Shown here: in pieces, positions 43,161 to 52,517 of the stretch
How positions within the stretch are numbered: the first letter of the stretch is position 1
How the letters are laid out: every line of letters begins with the position of its first letter
Source of the DNA: CAVQKZ01 sp963837325
GTDB lineage: Bacteria > Actinomycetota > Actinomycetes > Mycobacteriales > Jatrophihabitantaceae
Direction: 5' to 3'
DNA length: 64,000 bases
NCBI GenBank assembly: GCA_963837325.1
Contig: CAWIMV010000002.1
Coordinates: 1,116,001 to 1,180,000 of the forward strand
The notes under the pieces: model-generated
Database searches by the model: none
What the model saw: the letters and a program-made list of their open reading frames with translations, nothing else
What the model was told of the DNA's origin: nothing
Translations under genes and position numbers: made by a program

Positions 43161-44039
43161 ATGGCAGATCGTGCGATTGCCGCTGCCCGCACAGACGACC
43201 AGCCCAGCCCGCTGCATCGCGTGGCTCCCCCCGGCCGACGCCGGAGTGCTTCGGTCGCCGAGTCCGGCCCGGCCAATCAATACGAGCAACCGGTTAGCCT
43301 TGCCGCTGCGCGCCCGCGCATCCTGGGAATGCCGGTCTCGGTTGTGACTGCCGCGGCTTTGTTGGACGCGATTAGCGGCGCCGTCGAAACCCGAACTCCC
43401 ACCGTCTTTGTCGGCTTGTACGCCGCATTGTTCCGGGCGACCGCTCGCGATGCCGGATACCGCGAGCTTGTGGCGAGCAGTTTGACTTATCCGGACGGCC
43501 AAGGGCTGGTGGTCGAGCTGCAACGCCGCGGCGTGCCCCAGGCGGAGCGCCTGGCGACCACTGACATGGTTCATCCGATCGTCCGGCTGGCCGCTGAGCG
43601 GGGTTGGCGGATCGGGCTGTACGGTGCTGCGCCCGGCGTCGCCGATCGTGCGGCCGAGAAGTTGATCGCCGCGGTCCCGTCCGCCGAGATCGTGGCGGTG
43701 TGGGACGGCTACTCCGGTGGACCGTCGACCGAGCAATTGCAGGCCGCCCGGCTGGACGTGCTGTTTGTCGCGCTCGGTGCGTATCGACAAGAACGTTGGG
43801 CGCACAGCGTTGCGGCCGCGGCCGGGGTGCCGGCGGTGCTGACCTGTGGCGGTCTGCTCGACTTCGTCGCAGGAGACAAGCGGCGGGCGCCGAACTGGAT
43901 GCAGCGCTTGGCTCTGGAGTGGGCTTTCCGGGTGCTGCTCGAGCCGCGGCGGTTGCTCACCCGGTACCTGCTCGGCAACAGCTACTTTCTGTGGCACGCG
44001 CGCAAAGATCGATTCAATCCGGTGCCACCCGGGAATTGA
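43161..44039 (+). CDS. WecG/TagA/CpsF-family glycosyltransferase (GT26)
   Basis: 292 aa from the ATG at 43161, preceded by GGGGGG; an ATG at 43104 would add 19 Cys/Arg-rich residues. The family transfers ManNAc(A)-type sugars to lipid-linked intermediates. Seen: RILGMPVSVVTAAALLDAIS at the domain start, SLTYPDGQGLVVELQRRG (conserved D-G-x-G), ATTDMVHPIVRLAAERGWRI, GLYGAAPGVADRAAEKL, and LDVLFVALGAYRQERWAHSV. The last 45 residues (PNWMQRLALEWAFRVLLEPR onward) match the family's C-terminal membrane-binding part. About 60 N-terminal residues before the domain are low complexity. Confidence 0.9.
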   Translation: MADRAIAAARTDDQPSPLHRVAPPGRRRSASVAESGPANQYEQPVSLAAARPRILGMPVSVVTAAALLDAISGAVETRTPTVFVGLYAALFRATARDAGYRELVASSLTYPDGQGLVVELQRRGVPQAERLATTDMVHPIVRLAAERGWRIGLYGAAPGVADRAAEKLIAAVPSAEIVAVWDGYSGGPSTEQLQAARLDVLFVALGAYRQERWAHSVAAAAGVPAVLTCGGLLDFVAGDKRRAPNWMQRLALEWAFRVLLEPRRLLTRYLLGNSYFLWHARKDRFNPVPPGN

Positions 44040-44128
44040 CGCCAATGTCCGATCCGTGCTTTTTGAATTGATGTTTGGCAATGACGGCGATCGAGGCGTT
44101 CCGACGACCAAACGGGCATTTGGATTGC

Positions 44129-44230
44129 AGCGGTCAAAGTTTAGGCAAGATTTGGTCGCCAACTTGCCATACGGCGATTTGACCCGCAGACTGCTCGTGG
44201 TCGCGCCCCCGGAGGGGGAGGCGCAAGCTT
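44129..44230 (+). promoter_or_regulatory. Structured 5' leader L3
   Basis: Before the propeller/PKD gene. The order of elements repeats that of L2: TTTAGGCAAGATTT, a stem GGTCGCC (44154-44160) with GGCGATT (44173-44179), and then CCCCC-GGA-GGGGG (44206-44218), which would mask the purine-rich ribosome binding site. The 10-mer GGCGATTTGA is identical in L2 and L3. The link is weaker than between L1 and L2. Confidence 0.45.
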
Positions 44231-47186
44231 ATGACTAGAAAGTATATTCGGGGGAATAAGATGACGATCAAGTGGGCGCTCAGGCGACCTCGGTCACTCG
44301 CTGTGATTGCTACCGCGGCGGTGATCACCAGCGTGGTCGTCGCAGCGCCTGCGGGCGGCGTCGGGGCCGGCACCAACTATCCCAACATCGTGAATGCGGT
44401 TCCGTTCGCGAATACGCCGAACATGACCGACGGCACCGTCTTCGCCATCAATCAGGTCGGCAACATGATCTTCGCGGGTGGCAGCTTCACCAACGTGCAG
44501 AACCATGGCTCGACCACCAACCTGCCGCGCGCGCATATCGTCGGCTTCGACGCGTCCACCGGCGCGGTTTCCACGACCTTCAACCCCAATCTCGACGGCT
44601 CGGTCGAGGGGATCGCCCCCGGGCCTATCGCCAACACGGTCTACGTCGCCGGCGCGTTCAGCACGGTCAACGGCGTCAAGTCCAAGGGCATCACACTGCT
44701 CAGCACCACCACCGGCGCCATCGTCAGCGGCTTCAAGCCGCCGGCGCTGAATGGCATCGTCTACGCAATCGCCCTGGCCGCGGGCCGGCTCTACCTGGCC
44801 GGCTCGTTCACGTCCGCGAACTTGATCGCCCACGGCGGGCTGGCGGCGTTGAACCCGACGACGGGTGCGCTGGACCCGTTCATGAACCTGCAGACTTCCG
44901 GGCACCACAACTACAACGGCAGCGGCGCCAACGGCGCGGTCGGTCCGCGCGCAATGGCCGTCAACCCGGCCGGCACCCGCGCCGTCGTGATCGGCAACTT
45001 CAAGAACGTCGACGGCCAATTGCACGACCAGGTCGTCATGATCGACCTCGACGGAGCCAGCGCGGCGATCGACCCGAACTGGAACACCCAACAGTTCACG
45101 GCCCGCTGCTCCAGCGGCGCATTCGACACCTACGTCACCGACGTGCAGTACTCGGCCGACGGGTCCTACTTCGCGATCACCGCCACCGGTGGTGCCACGA
45201 CGAACAACACCGACGGCACGCCGTCACTGTGCGACTCGGCGTCGCGGTGGGAGTCTTCCACCACTGGTACCAACGTTAAGCCCACGTGGGTCGACTTCAC
45301 CGGGCGTGACACGTTGTGGTCGGTCGCCATCGCCGGCAACGCGATCTACGTCGGCGGTCACGAGCGTTGGCTCAACAACTCCAAGGGTGCGGACAACGCC
45401 GGCCCCGGTGGGGTTCCGCGCCCCGGCATGGGAGCACTGGACCCGCTCAGCGGCGTCCCGCTTGCCTGGAACCCGGGTCGCAACCCTCGTGGTGCCGGCG
45501 CCTACGCCATGTTCGTGGGCACGAACGGCCTCTACGTCGGTAGCGACACCGACTACATCGGCAACAACAAGTACAAGCACCAGAAGTTGGCGTACTTCCC
45601 GCTTGCAGGCGGCTTGGCGCCCGCGCCGACCACCACCGCCAGTCTGCCGGCGAACGTGTACCAGGTGAGCCCCGGCACGACCGGAACGAGCAACGTCCTC
45701 CAGTACCGGTCGTACGACGGCGGCACCACCGTGGGCCCGACAACCAGCGTCGCGAGCAGCATCAACTGGAGCGCCACTCGCGGGGCGTTCATGGTCGGCA
45801 ACTCGATCTTCTACGGCACCAGCGACAACCAGTCGTTCTTCCGCGCCAGCTACACCGGCTCGACGGTTGGCACGCCGGTGCTGCTGGATCCCTACAACGA
45901 TCCAGCCTGGGCGAACGTGCAGACCGGATCGGGCCAGACGTACGTGGGCAAGAAGTCCGACTACTACGGCGAGATGTCCGGGATCACCGGTGCGTTCTAC
46001 TCCAACGGCAAGCTGTTCTATTCGCGCAGCGGGTTGTCGGGCCTGTACTGGCGTTGGTTCAGCCCGGACAGCGGGATCATCGGCTCGCAGGAGTTCAGCG
46101 CCACCAGTGTCGGCTTGAGTTTCGCGAATGTGATGGGAATGGTGCTGTCGGGGACGACGCTGTACTACGCCAACCGGACCACCGGCGATTTGCAGTCGAT
46201 CCCGTTCAACTGGTCCACCGGCACAGTGAGCGGCGTACCCGCGCTCGCCGACAGCACCCAGGACTGGCAGGCCCGCAGCCTGTTCCTGAACGGTTCGGGT
46301 GCGGCCAACCAGGCACCGGTCGCCGCGGCAACGGTGACCTGCAACGGTCTGACCTGCTCGTTCGACGGGTCGACGTCGCACGACCCCGACGGCTCGGTCA
46401 CGTCGTACGCCTGGGACTTCGGCGACGGCGCAGCATGGCAGCGGCCAGACCACGACGCACACCTATGCCGGAGCCGACACGTACAACGTCACGTTGACCG
46501 TGACCGACAACAGCTCGGCTCAGTCGGCGCCCTGGACGGGCACTGCAGTTACATCGTCAACGACGGCCGCAGTTGGTTTCGTGGCCGAGTCGAACTTCAA
46601 CGGCTCGACGGCGAGCCCGACCGTCGCTGTCCCCGGTGCCGTCAGCCCTGGTGACACCGAGTTGCTCTACGTCGCCACCGCCGCCAGTGGGGTGACGACC
46701 ACGCCAAGTGGGTGGACCAAGATCGCCCAGGAGACGAATGCGCCACTGGAAGCGACGGTCTTCGAACGGGTCGCGGCCGCGGGCGATCCGTCCACCGTGA
46801 CCGTGCCGCTCACTGCTGCCGGTCGAGTCGATCTCCATCTGGTGGCCTACTCCGGCGTAGCCAGCGGGACGCCGGTCTCGGCAGTGGGTGGTGACTCGAA
46901 CACGGCCACCCACAGCGCTCCGGCGGTCAACGTGCCATCGGCCGGCTCGTGGGTCGTCGTGTACTGGTCCGATCGCACGTCATTCGCCTCGGCGACGACG
47001 TGGGCGCTGCCCAGCGGCGTCATTGATCGTGGGGCCAGCAGTGGTACCGGCGGCGGTCACACCGATTCCGAGATCGCCGACAGCGGCGCTCCGGTCAGTG
47101 GCACCTTCGGACCGAAGGTCGCTACTGCAAACGAGACCGGCGGCAAGGGTGCCATGGTCACGATCGTGCTGACGCCGGGCACGTAG
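44231..47186 (+). pseudogene. Large exported beta-propeller/PKD protein, one apparent frameshift
   Basis: The signal peptide (LAVIATAAVITSVVVAAPAGG) is followed by about 450 residues of repeats such as GNMIFAGGSFTNVQ, NTVYVAGAFSTVNG, GRLYLAGSFTSAN and NAIYVGGHERW, typical of a propeller, a second less regular region, and a PKD domain (CSFDGSTSHDPDGSVTSYAW). At 46436 an extra T breaks the frame: removing it gives GDGAAGSGQTTTHTYAGADT, the proper PKD end, then a C-terminal beta domain of about 210 residues to 47186. Total length is 3n+1. The start at 44231 has GGAGG 9 bp upstream; an ATG at 44261 is an alternative. It may bind or assemble the polymer outside the cell. Confidence 0.8.
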
Positions 47187-47210
47187 TCGCACGGACGGTC
47201 ACGCTCGACG

Positions 47211-47250
47211 AGCTGCGCCCGGTGGGAAACCGCCGGGCGCAGCTTTGTCG
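47211..47250 (+). terminator. Strong terminator after the propeller/PKD gene
   Basis: Perfect 12-bp stem AGCTGCGCCCGG (47211-47222) with CCGGGCGCAGCT (47233-47244), 10-base loop, then TTGTCG. It closes the plus-strand end of the polysaccharide cluster. Confidence 0.88.
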
Positions 47251-47392
47251 GCCGTCACTCAACCGCGGCCGGCCCACGAGTGCTCATCAACGTCGAAGGA
47301 CCTGGTTCAGTCCTCGATCGTCTGCTGGCGCGGACCCGCTGTGCTGCCGGTGTATCGATTCCGACAATCGCGATTTCATCAGGGGTGCGGCG

Positions 47393-47932
47393 TCAGATCC
47401 GTCGGCTGCGCCCGACCGTGAGGAAGAGCAGCCCACAACCGGCCAAGAACGCGCCGGCCATTGCTGCGGCAATGGCCGGGAAACCCGCCGCGGCCAGTGT
47501 GTTGTCCGGCGCGTTGTGGTGGACCACTCCGGTCGACGCGACCGCGGGACGCACCGAGCAGGTATGCGCGGTCGATGCCACCTCGATGGGCCAGAAGGGC
47601 CCCCGCAGAACCGTCGGACTGTGCAGCGTGAAGCTGAACGCCCCGCTCGCGTCGGCAGTGGCCTGACCGACCGTCGACCCGGCCTGGCTGACGTCGACAG
47701 TTTCGCCCGGCCCCAACCCCGCACCCATTAACAGGTGGGCCTCGCCGGGGCCGACCGATCGACTGTCGAAATGGAGCAAGCAGATCGCACTCGGCGGAGC
47801 CGACCGCGCATCCGCTGTCGGCGCAGAGGCCGCGCTACGGGGACAAAACGCCAGAGCGAGGATGGCCAGCGACGCGACGAGCCCGGCCAAAACGGCGACG
47901 TGCGCTCGTGGTGGATCCGTCCTGGCAGTCAT
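47393..47932 (-). CDS. Exported protein with C-terminal sortase-like tail
   Basis: 179 aa from the ATG at 47932 (GGGGAAG upstream); a longer frame exists but has no support. A signal sequence (AVLAGLVASLAILALAF) is followed by about 100 residues with two cysteines and an Ig-like/bacterial beta pattern (GETVDVSQAGSTVGQATADA, FSFTLHSPTVLRGPFW). The C-terminus has LAAAGF, a hydrophobic helix of about 20 residues, and the basic tail GRSRRI: the order of a sortase signal, resembling the actinobacterial LAxTG motif but lacking its Thr. It may be a wall or membrane surface protein. Family unknown. Confidence 0.65.
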   Translation of the reverse strand: MTARTDPPRAHVAVLAGLVASLAILALAFCPRSAASAPTADARSAPPSAICLLHFDSRSVGPGEAHLLMGAGLGPGETVDVSQAGSTVGQATADASGAFSFTLHSPTVLRGPFWPIEVASTAHTCSVRPAVASTGVVHHNAPDNTLAAAGFPAIAAAMAGAFLAGCGLLFLTVGRSRRI

Positions 47933-48144
47933 CTGCGCTTCCCCGAACTGGCGCACTCCCCCGAAACTGTTTATCGAACTTAACATAACCCAAACGCCGA
48001 CTCGGCGCGAGGTTGCCTCGCGGGCGAGCGCGCGCTGGTGACGCCCGCACACCGCGCTCGGCCGGGCGATCCGCCCGGGTACGCTTGGGACATCCCCCTC
48101 CCAAGCTGGTGTGGGGACGTTTGTGCTGCACCGAAAGGGAAATT

Positions 48145-51100
48145 ATGAGCTTGACGGGCTTGCTCAGCGCTGCGGCCGTCGACGAAGCGCTGGCGATGAC
48201 AGCTCGTTCGGCCGGCGCCCCGGAGCTGACGATCAGTGGGCCGGCCGCGGTCCAGCCGTTTGTGATCGCCGCGCTGGCCGGCCAGCCCGGTCGAGTCGTC
48301 CTGGCGGTGACGAGCACGGGCCGCGAGGCCGAGGATCTGCTCGATTCATTGCGGTGTCTGCTGGACCCCGACACGGTGGCGCTCTACCCCGGCTGGGAGA
48401 CCCTGCCGCACGAGCGACTGTCGCCGCGCGCGGACACGGTCGGGCAACGGCTGGCCGTCCTTCGCCGGCTGGCCCACCCCTCGACGGACCCCGCCAGTGG
48501 GCCGCTGTCGGTGGTCGTCGCGCCGGTGCGTTCGGTCCTGCAGCCGCAGGTGCCAGGGCTGGGTGACCTCGAACCGGTCGCGCTGCGGGCCGGTGACACC
48601 GGGTGCGAACTCGGCCAGATCGTCGCCGATCTCGTCGGAGCCGGGTACGCCCGCGCCGACCTGGTCGAGAAGCGCGGCGACTTCGCCGTCCGCGGCGGCA
48701 TCCTCGACGTCTTCCCGCCAACAGAAGAGCACCCGCTGCGGGTGGAGTTCTGGGGGGACGAGATCGAAGAGGTGCGTTACTTCAAGGTGGCCGACCAGCG
48801 GTCGTTGGAGATCGCGTCGCACGGCCTGTGGGCGCCGCCGTGTCGGGAGTTGCTGCTCACCGAAGACGTGCAGGCCCGGGCCGGCGCGCTGCTGGCCGAG
48901 CACCCGGAACTCGGCGAGCTGCTCGAGCCCATCAGCCGGGGTGAGGCCGTCGAAGGCATGGAAGCGCTCGCGCCGGTGCTGGTTGATCGGCTCGGCCTGG
49001 TCCTCGACGAGCTCCCCGCCGGAGCCCACGTCCTGCTGTGCGATCCGGAGCGGATCCGGACGCGCGCGGCCGACCTCGTGCGCACCTCCGATGAGTTCCT
49101 CGAAGCATCCTGGGCCGCCGCGGCCGGTGGCGGTAAGGCGCCGGTCGATCTCGCCGCGGCCTCTCTGCACCACCTCGACGACGTGCAGGCCGAGGCGGCC
49201 GGGGTCGGCCTGCCGTGGTGGGGCATCACCCAGTTGCGCACCGACGCGGAGGTGTCGCCGGCCGGTTCGGTGACCAGCGCCTTCGAGTCGGCGCCGGCGT
49301 ACCGCGGGGATACGGAGGCTGCGATCGAGGATCTGCGCACCTGGGCCCGCTCCGGCTGGCGCGTCGCCCTGATCTTCGACGGACACGGCTCGGCCCAGCG
49401 CGCGGTTGAGCGGCTCGGTGCCGCAGAAGTGCCGGCCCGGCTCGTCGAAGCCGCGACGGCTGAGCCCGGAGTCGTCGACGTCACGACCGGGCGTCTGGTC
49501 GGCGGTCTGATCGCGCCGGCGCTCAAGCTCGCGTTCCTGACCGAGGCCGACCTCACCGGCCAGCGCGGCGCGCTGACCAAGGACACCAGCCGATTGCCGT
49601 CGCGGCGCCGCAACGCCATCGACCCGATCTCGTTGAAAGCCGGCGACTACGTCGTGCACGAGCAGCACGGCGTCGGCAAGTACGTCGAGATGGTGCGCCG
49701 CACGATCAACGGGGGTGAACGCGAGTACCTGATCATCGAGTACGCGCCGGCTCGCCGGGGCCAGCCGCCGGACCGGTTGTTCGTGCCCACCGACGCACTC
49801 GACCAGGTGACCAAGTACGTCGGCGGCGACTCGCCGTCGATCAACCGGCTCGGCGGTTCGGACTGGGCCAAGACCAAGGGCCGAGCCCGCAAGGCGGTCC
49901 GCGAGATCGCAGCCCAGCTGATCCGGCTCTACAGCGCGCGGATGGCCACCAAGGGGCACGCGTTCGGTCCGGACACGCCGTGGCAGCGCGAACTCGAGGA
50001 CGCATTCGACTACGTCGAGACGCCCGACCAGCTCGCCGCGATCGAAGAGGTCAAGGCCGACATGGAAAAGCCGCTGCCGATGGACCGCGTCATCTGCGGC
50101 GATGTCGGCTACGGCAAGACGGAGGTCGCGCTGCGGGCCGCGTTCAAGGCGGTGCAGGACGGCAAGCAGGTCGCCGTCCTCGTCCCCACGACGCTGCTCG
50201 CGCATCAGCACATCCAGACGTTCTCGGACCGGATGGCCCAGTTCCCGGTGAACATCCGGGAGCTGTCGCGATTCACCGCCGACGCCGACGCCGAGGCGAC
50301 CCTGGCCGGCATCGTCGACGGCAGCGTCGACATCGTGATCGGCACCCACCGGCTGCTGCAGCAGACCGTCCGGTTCAAGGACCTCGGCCTGGTGATCGTC
50401 GACGAGGAACAACGCTTCGGTGTCGAGCACAAGGAGTATCTGAAGTCGCTGCGCACCGCCGTCGATGTGTTGACGATGTCGGCCACCCCGATCCCGCGCA
50501 CGCTCGAGATGTCGTTGACCGGGATCCGCGAGATGACGACGATCCTGACTCCGCCCGAGGAGCGGCACCCGATCCTCACGTTCGTCGGCGCCTACGACCA
50601 GCGCCAGATCGCGGCGGCGATCCATCGCGAACTGCTCCGCGACGGGCAGGTGTTCTACATCCACAACCGGGTCGAGTCGATCAACCGGGCGGCGGCGCGG
50701 TTGGCCGAGCTGGTACCCGAGGCCCGCATCGGCGTTGCGCACGGGCAGATGGGCGAGGGCGCGCTCGAGCAGATCATGCTCGGCTTCTGGGAGAAGGAGT
50801 ACGACGTCCTGGTGGCCACGACGATCGTCGAGTCCGGCTTGGACATCCCGAACGCCAACACGCTGATCGTCGACCGGGCCGACATGTTCGGGCTCTCCCA
50901 GCTGCACCAGTTGCGCGGCCGGGTGGGGCGGGCGCGCGAGCGCGGCTATGCCTACTTCACCTATCCGCCCGAGCGGCCGCTGACGGAGACCGCCTACGAC
51001 CGGCTCGCCACGATCGCCCAGCACACCGAGATGGGTGCCGGCATGGCCGTCGCGATGAAGGACCTCGAGATCCGCGGCTCGGGCAACCTGCTCGGCGGCG

Positions 51101-51717
51101 AGCAGTCCGGGCACATCGCCGGAGTTGGATTCGACCTGTACGTGCGGCTGGTCGGCGAGGCGGTTGCCGAGTTCCGCTCGCCCGACGGAGCGGCCGCTGC
51201 CGCCGATTTCGCCGACGTGAAGGTCGACCTGCCGATCGACGCGAACCTGCCCGGTGAGTACCTGCCGGGGGAGCGGTTGCGGCTGGAGGCCTACCGGGCG
51301 CTGGCCTCGGCCACGACGGATGAGGCCGTCGACGCCGTGCGGGCCGAACTCGTCGACCGCTACGGCCCGATCCCCCCGCCGGTCGAGAACCTGCTGGCCG
51401 TCGCTCGGTTCAAAGTCCTGTGCCGGCACTACGGCGTCACCGAGGTCTCGCTGCAGGGCTCCTCGGTGCGGTTCACGCCGCTGGAGTTGCCGGAATCTGC
51501 CCAGTTGCGCCTGGACCGGCTCTACGACAACGCGCACTACAAGCAGACCGTGTCGACGGTGTCGGTGCCGCGGCCCAAGGGCGTCGCCAAGCCGGACGGG
51601 TCGTTCGCCGTGGCCAAGTTCGGCGGCGAGGCGCTGCGAGACGTCGCGTTGCTGAACTGGTGCGCCGAGGTGCTCGCGGCCGTCACCGGGGTGGACGCTC
51701 GCAGCGTGTCGGCCTGA
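48145..51717 (+). CDS. mfd: Transcription-repair coupling factor
   Basis: 1190 aa, usual length; the ATG at 48145 (AAGGGAAATT upstream) gives the family N-terminus, though the frame is open further up. Mfd pushes stalled RNA polymerase off DNA damage and recruits UvrA. Seen: a UvrB-like N-terminal region (LYPGWETLPHERLSPRADTV), the RNA-polymerase-interacting domain after KAGDYVVHEQHGVGKYVEM, helicase motifs MDRVICGDVGYGKTEVALRA (Walker A), LVIVDEEQRFGVEHKE (DEEQ), MSATPIPRTLEMSLTGIRE, TTIVESGLDIPNANTLIV, and QLRGRVGRARERGYAYF, and a TRCF C-terminal domain. Expression is probably independent: a 212-bp gap lies upstream. Confidence 0.96.
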   Translation: MSLTGLLSAAAVDEALAMTARSAGAPELTISGPAAVQPFVIAALAGQPGRVVLAVTSTGREAEDLLDSLRCLLDPDTVALYPGWETLPHERLSPRADTVGQRLAVLRRLAHPSTDPASGPLSVVVAPVRSVLQPQVPGLGDLEPVALRAGDTGCELGQIVADLVGAGYARADLVEKRGDFAVRGGILDVFPPTEEHPLRVEFWGDEIEEVRYFKVADQRSLEIASHGLWAPPCRELLLTEDVQARAGALLAEHPELGELLEPISRGEAVEGMEALAPVLVDRLGLVLDELPAGAHVLLCDPERIRTRAADLVRTSDEFLEASWAAAAGGGKAPVDLAAASLHHLDDVQAEAAGVGLPWWGITQLRTDAEVSPAGSVTSAFESAPAYRGDTEAAIEDLRTWARSGWRVALIFDGHGSAQRAVERLGAAEVPARLVEAATAEPGVVDVTTGRLVGGLIAPALKLAFLTEADLTGQRGALTKDTSRLPSRRRNAIDPISLKAGDYVVHEQHGVGKYVEMVRRTINGGEREYLIIEYAPARRGQPPDRLFVPTDALDQVTKYVGGDSPSINRLGGSDWAKTKGRARKAVREIAAQLIRLYSARMATKGHAFGPDTPWQRELEDAFDYVETPDQLAAIEEVKADMEKPLPMDRVICGDVGYGKTEVALRAAFKAVQDGKQVAVLVPTTLLAHQHIQTFSDRMAQFPVNIRELSRFTADADAEATLAGIVDGSVDIVIGTHRLLQQTVRFKDLGLVIVDEEQRFGVEHKEYLKSLRTAVDVLTMSATPIPRTLEMSLTGIREMTTILTPPEERHPILTFVGAYDQRQIAAAIHRELLRDGQVFYIHNRVESINRAAARLAELVPEARIGVAHGQMGEGALEQIMLGFWEKEYDVLVATTIVESGLDIPNANTLIVDRADMFGLSQLHQLRGRVGRARERGYAYFTYPPERPLTETAYDRLATIAQHTEMGAGMAVAMKDLEIRGSGNLLGGEQSGHIAGVGFDLYVRLVGEAVAEFRSPDGAAAAADFADVKVDLPIDANLPGEYLPGERLRLEAYRALASATTDEAVDAVRAELVDRYGPIPPPVENLLAVARFKVLCRHYGVTEVSLQGSSVRFTPLELPESAQLRLDRLYDNAHYKQTVSTVSVPRPKGVAKPDGSFAVAKFGGEALRDVALLNWCAEVLAAVTGVDARSVSA

Positions 51718-51836
51718 TGACGGCGGTCCACGACGCCCATGAGATTCTGGACGCCGCACCTGCCGCCACACCGTCGCCGGGTCACCACCGCCGCACATCC
51801 GCTGTGTTACCACCGCCGCCCTGGGAGCCGATCGTC

Positions 51837-52496
51837 GTGAGAGTTCGCAAGCTGACCGCCGCCGCTGCCTTGGCCGGCCTGGCTCTAGGCATCGGCGGGC
51901 TGACCGCGTGCGACTCGAAGGTCGGCCAGGCCGCGATCGTCGACGGCCACCGCATCAGCGAGTCCGACCTCGGCGACTACGTCACGCCTGCTGGTCCGAG
52001 CCCGTCGGTTCTCGCCGCGGCATCTTCGGCCAGCCAGCACGTATATCCCAAGACCGAGGTCGTCCAGCTGCTCGTGCAGCAGCGGCTGTTCGAGCGGGCG
52101 CTGGCCAAGAACGGCGGGGTTCCGTCCGAAGGCGAGCTGGCCAAGCTGCACGACCAGGCCGCGTCGACGTTCCTCGGCACCCAGCTCACCGGCAAGCAGC
52201 TCGACGACTACCTCGCCAAGCAGGAGGGCTCGTACGGCTACTCGGCCCACTACGCCAAGTTGCTGCTGCGCACGGTTGAACTGGAGGGCGCTCTCGCGGT
52301 GAAGATCCAGGCGCGGTCCCTGGCCGAACTCTCGGCCGCGGTGAACAAGCTGCACCTGCGCGTGCAGGTCAATCCGCGATACGGCAAGTGGACCGCGAAG
52401 ACGCTCTCGCTCGGTGCGCCGGACTCGAACGGGCCGGACTTCCTCAAGCTCAAGGGCGCCTCGACCCCGGCTCCGAGTTCGCCGGCCGCCGGGTGA
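51837..52496 (+). CDS. SurA-like N-terminal domain lipoprotein
   Basis: 219 aa from a GTG with GGGAG 8 bp upstream. The lipoprotein signal is LAGLALGIGGLTACDSK, with lipidation at Cys 24 or so. The rest resembles the SurA/PrsA N-terminal chaperone domain: GQAAIVDGHRISESDLGDYV and a long helical region with VVQLLVQQRLFERALAKNGG, without the PPIase domain. It likely helps fold exported proteins at the outer face of the membrane. The place between mfd and mazG is common in actinomycetes. The C-terminus is Pro/Ser/Ala-rich. Confidence 0.83.
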   Translation: MRVRKLTAAAALAGLALGIGGLTACDSKVGQAAIVDGHRISESDLGDYVTPAGPSPSVLAAASSASQHVYPKTEVVQLLVQQRLFERALAKNGGVPSEGELAKLHDQAASTFLGTQLTGKQLDDYLAKQEGSYGYSAHYAKLLLRTVELEGALAVKIQARSLAELSAAVNKLHLRVQVNPRYGKWTAKTLSLGAPDSNGPDFLKLKGASTPAPSSPAAG

Positions 52497-52517
52497 CGCA
52501 GGCGCGATGAGGCCGGC

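Noticed and set aside
46436..46436. Programmed +1 frameshift in the PKD region
   Set aside because: No slippery codon or stimulatory stem is evident, and removing one T restores a textbook PKD domain; sequence error or mutation is simpler.
48346..51813. 1155-codon open frame on the minus strand opposite mfd
   Set aside because: A shadow produced by GC-rich third positions; product is rich in Arg/Gly/His with no domain, while mfd is complete on the other strand.
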